In this document: piece by piece, positions 5,487-6,309 of the stretch | Layout: the number at the start of each line of letters is the position of its first letter | Numbering within the stretch: the stretch's first letter is position 1 | NCBI GenBank assembly: GCA_019634245.1 | Contig: JAHQVR010000142.1 | Span: forward strand, 1 to 6,309 | Direction of reading: 5' to 3' | DNA from: Gammaproteobacteria bacterium | GTDB taxonomy: Bacteria; Pseudomonadota; Gammaproteobacteria; Granulosicoccales; Granulosicoccaceae | DNA length: 6,309 nucleotides | The notes under the pieces: generated by a model | Databases searched by the model: none | Told to the model about the DNA's origin: nothing | Seen by the model: the letters and a program-made list of their open reading frames with translations, nothing else | Program-made: the position numbers and the translations under genes

Positions 5487-6143
5487 CTATTCATGTGAGG
5501 CCTCTGGAAGCTCCGTAACGGTGTCGGAGAGTAGTGTTCGGAGAGTCGATAAAGCTCTTCCATGATGGGTTTTTACACTACTTTCCGACAGAGCCATGGC
5601 CTTTGCAGTCTCTGACACACTCATCTCTTTCCATGACCGAAGAAGAAATGTTTGTTGTTGCTGATAAGGTAGCTGTCGTACGGCAGATTCAATACGGCTC
5701 AAAGTGTCTTTTGTATCCAACGAAATTGCTGGATCGCTGGCTGAACTGGCTTCTATTCTCTCAATTTGACCTTGGGTGTCACCAAGCCCAGTCCATTTGA
5801 GCAGAGTGTTTTGCACTTTTTGTCGACGAAACCAATCGCGAATACGATTTTGTACAATTCGGTGAAAGAGAGGTGCCCATTCTTTCTCTGGACGATCTCT
5901 GTACTTCTTAACCAAGATCAACATCGCCTCCTGAACCAAATCCACCGATTCATCGATATCATGACAAGCCGCAAGGCATAGTCGATAAGCATCACGCTGT
6001 GCGGAGGCTAAAAAGTCGTCCAAAGCCTGATTGGTTTGATCTTCCGACACAATCTTCCTAACTGGCAGCGCTGGTGACAATAACCGATCTGAATGTGATG
6101 GCCACCCTCGCAGAGTTACCGTTTCACGCAATATTGACACCAC
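5487..6143 (-). CDS. RNA polymerase sigma-70 factor, ECF-like
   Basis: A 218-residue protein with region 2 at about 44-111 (YRLCLAACHDIDESVDLVQEA, then LFHRIVQNRIRDWFRRQ) and region 4 at about 147-205 (IESAVRQLPYQQQQTFLLR, then the helix-turn-helix MSVSETAKAMALSESSVKTH). It has no region 1.1 or 3, as in group 4 (ECF) factors, and would direct RNA polymerase to a dedicated promoter set. The GTG at 6143 is preceded by a perfect AGGAGG seven bases upstream, so I chose it, although it puts about 40 residues before region 2, longer than usual. A second GTG at 6050 (VSEDQTNQAL...) with AGGA five bases upstream would give 187 residues, closer to typical ECF length. It heads the minus-strand operon; DUF3619-, DUF3106- and exported-protein genes follow. 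The divergent region upstream (6157-6246) probably holds its promoter, but I see no convincing ECF-type -35 GGAAC element for autoregulation. Confidence 0.92.
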   Translation of the reverse strand: MVSILRETVTLRGWPSHSDRLLSPALPVRKIVSEDQTNQALDDFLASAQRDAYRLCLAACHDIDESVDLVQEAMLILVKKYRDRPEKEWAPLFHRIVQNRIRDWFRRQKVQNTLLKWTGLGDTQGQIERIEASSASDPAISLDTKDTLSRIESAVRQLPYQQQQTFLLRSWKEMSVSETAKAMALSESSVKTHHGRALSTLRTLLSDTVTELPEASHE

Positions 6144-6150
6144 GGTGATG

Positions 6151-6156
6151 CCTCCT
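6151..6156 (-). promoter_or_regulatory. Strong ribosome binding site for the sigma factor gene
   Basis: A perfect AGGAGG on the minus strand, seven bases before the GTG at 6143. It is the best Shine-Dalgarno in the window and is the reason for preferring the longer sigma factor over the start at 6050. Confidence 0.65.
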
Positions 6157-6246
6157 GATGGTCAGCCACGACCCTTAAACCTGCTGGAAATGACTATTTA
6201 TTGTCTTCATAACCCAATCAACGAGTGCGGCCATTGAAAGGTCTAC

Positions 6247-6309
6247 ATGGAATTGCCCTCAATCTCCTCTATTTTGTCTAAACGTTCTCAAATTGGCTTG
6301 ATCCCTTGC
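6247..6309 (+). CDS. Start of an unidentified divergent gene (N-terminal part)
   Basis: An open frame of 21 codons begins at ATG 6247 and runs off the end of the window: MELPSISSILSKRSQIGLIP, then Cys. GAAAGG (6236-6241) lies five bases before the ATG, a good Shine-Dalgarno spacing. The stretch is too short for family recognition. It would be divergent from the sigma factor gene, leaving about 100 bp between the two starts for promoters. It could also be a chance open frame. Confidence 0.45.
   Translation, partial: MELPSISSILSKRSQIGLIPC

Noticed and set aside
6195..6221. Possible -35 TTGATT and -10 TAAATA for the sigma gene on the minus strand
   Set aside because: The spacing is only 15 bp and the -10 matches the consensus at three positions, so it is not reported as a promoter.

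Overview
The window looks like chromosomal DNA of a gammaproteobacterium, probably marine or aquatic. This rests on overall gene style: a DUF3619/DUF3106-type sigma-factor locus, a DUF4382-type outer-membrane lipoprotein, a C-terminal aromatic outer-membrane barrel protein and moderate GC. It is an inference from family resemblance, not a taxonomic assignment. No RNA gene, CRISPR array, transposase or phage gene was seen.

Layout. At the left edge (1-210, minus) is the N-terminal part of an alpha/beta hydrolase of the monoacylglycerol lipase / serine aminopeptidase S33 type. It is divergent from a ten-helix EamA-family (DMT) transporter (379-1257, plus). The transporter converges on a long minus-strand block. 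A short intergenic stretch at the convergence (about 1258-1410) carries a hairpin and two copies of a repeat built on TGGTCCGACCC. The second copy runs into the 3' end of the neighbouring gene.

The minus-strand block reads from right to left: an ECF-like sigma-70 factor (5487-6143), a small single-pass membrane protein of DUF3619 type that may be the anti-sigma factor (5080-5415), a 74-residue exported acidic protein (4854-5078), a DUF3106-type periplasmic protein made of 18-residue repeats (4411-4857), a predicted outer-membrane barrel protein with an Asp-Ser/Asp-Thr linker (3344-4336), and a 617-residue lipoprotein with a DUF4382-like domain and DUF5666-like repeats (1382-3235). The first four genes are packed as an operon: the gaps are 71 bp and 1 bp, followed by a 4-bp ATGA overlap. 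The barrel gene probably continues it, since its real start seems to touch the stop of the DUF3106-type gene. The lipoprotein follows after 108 bp.

Working model (inference): the sigma factor is held by the membrane protein. The exported small protein and the 18-residue-repeat protein sit in the periplasm as sensors or partners. The barrel and the lipoprotein are outer-membrane products of the same locus. At the right edge a plus-strand reading frame with a good ribosome binding site (6247 onward) starts a divergent, unidentified gene.
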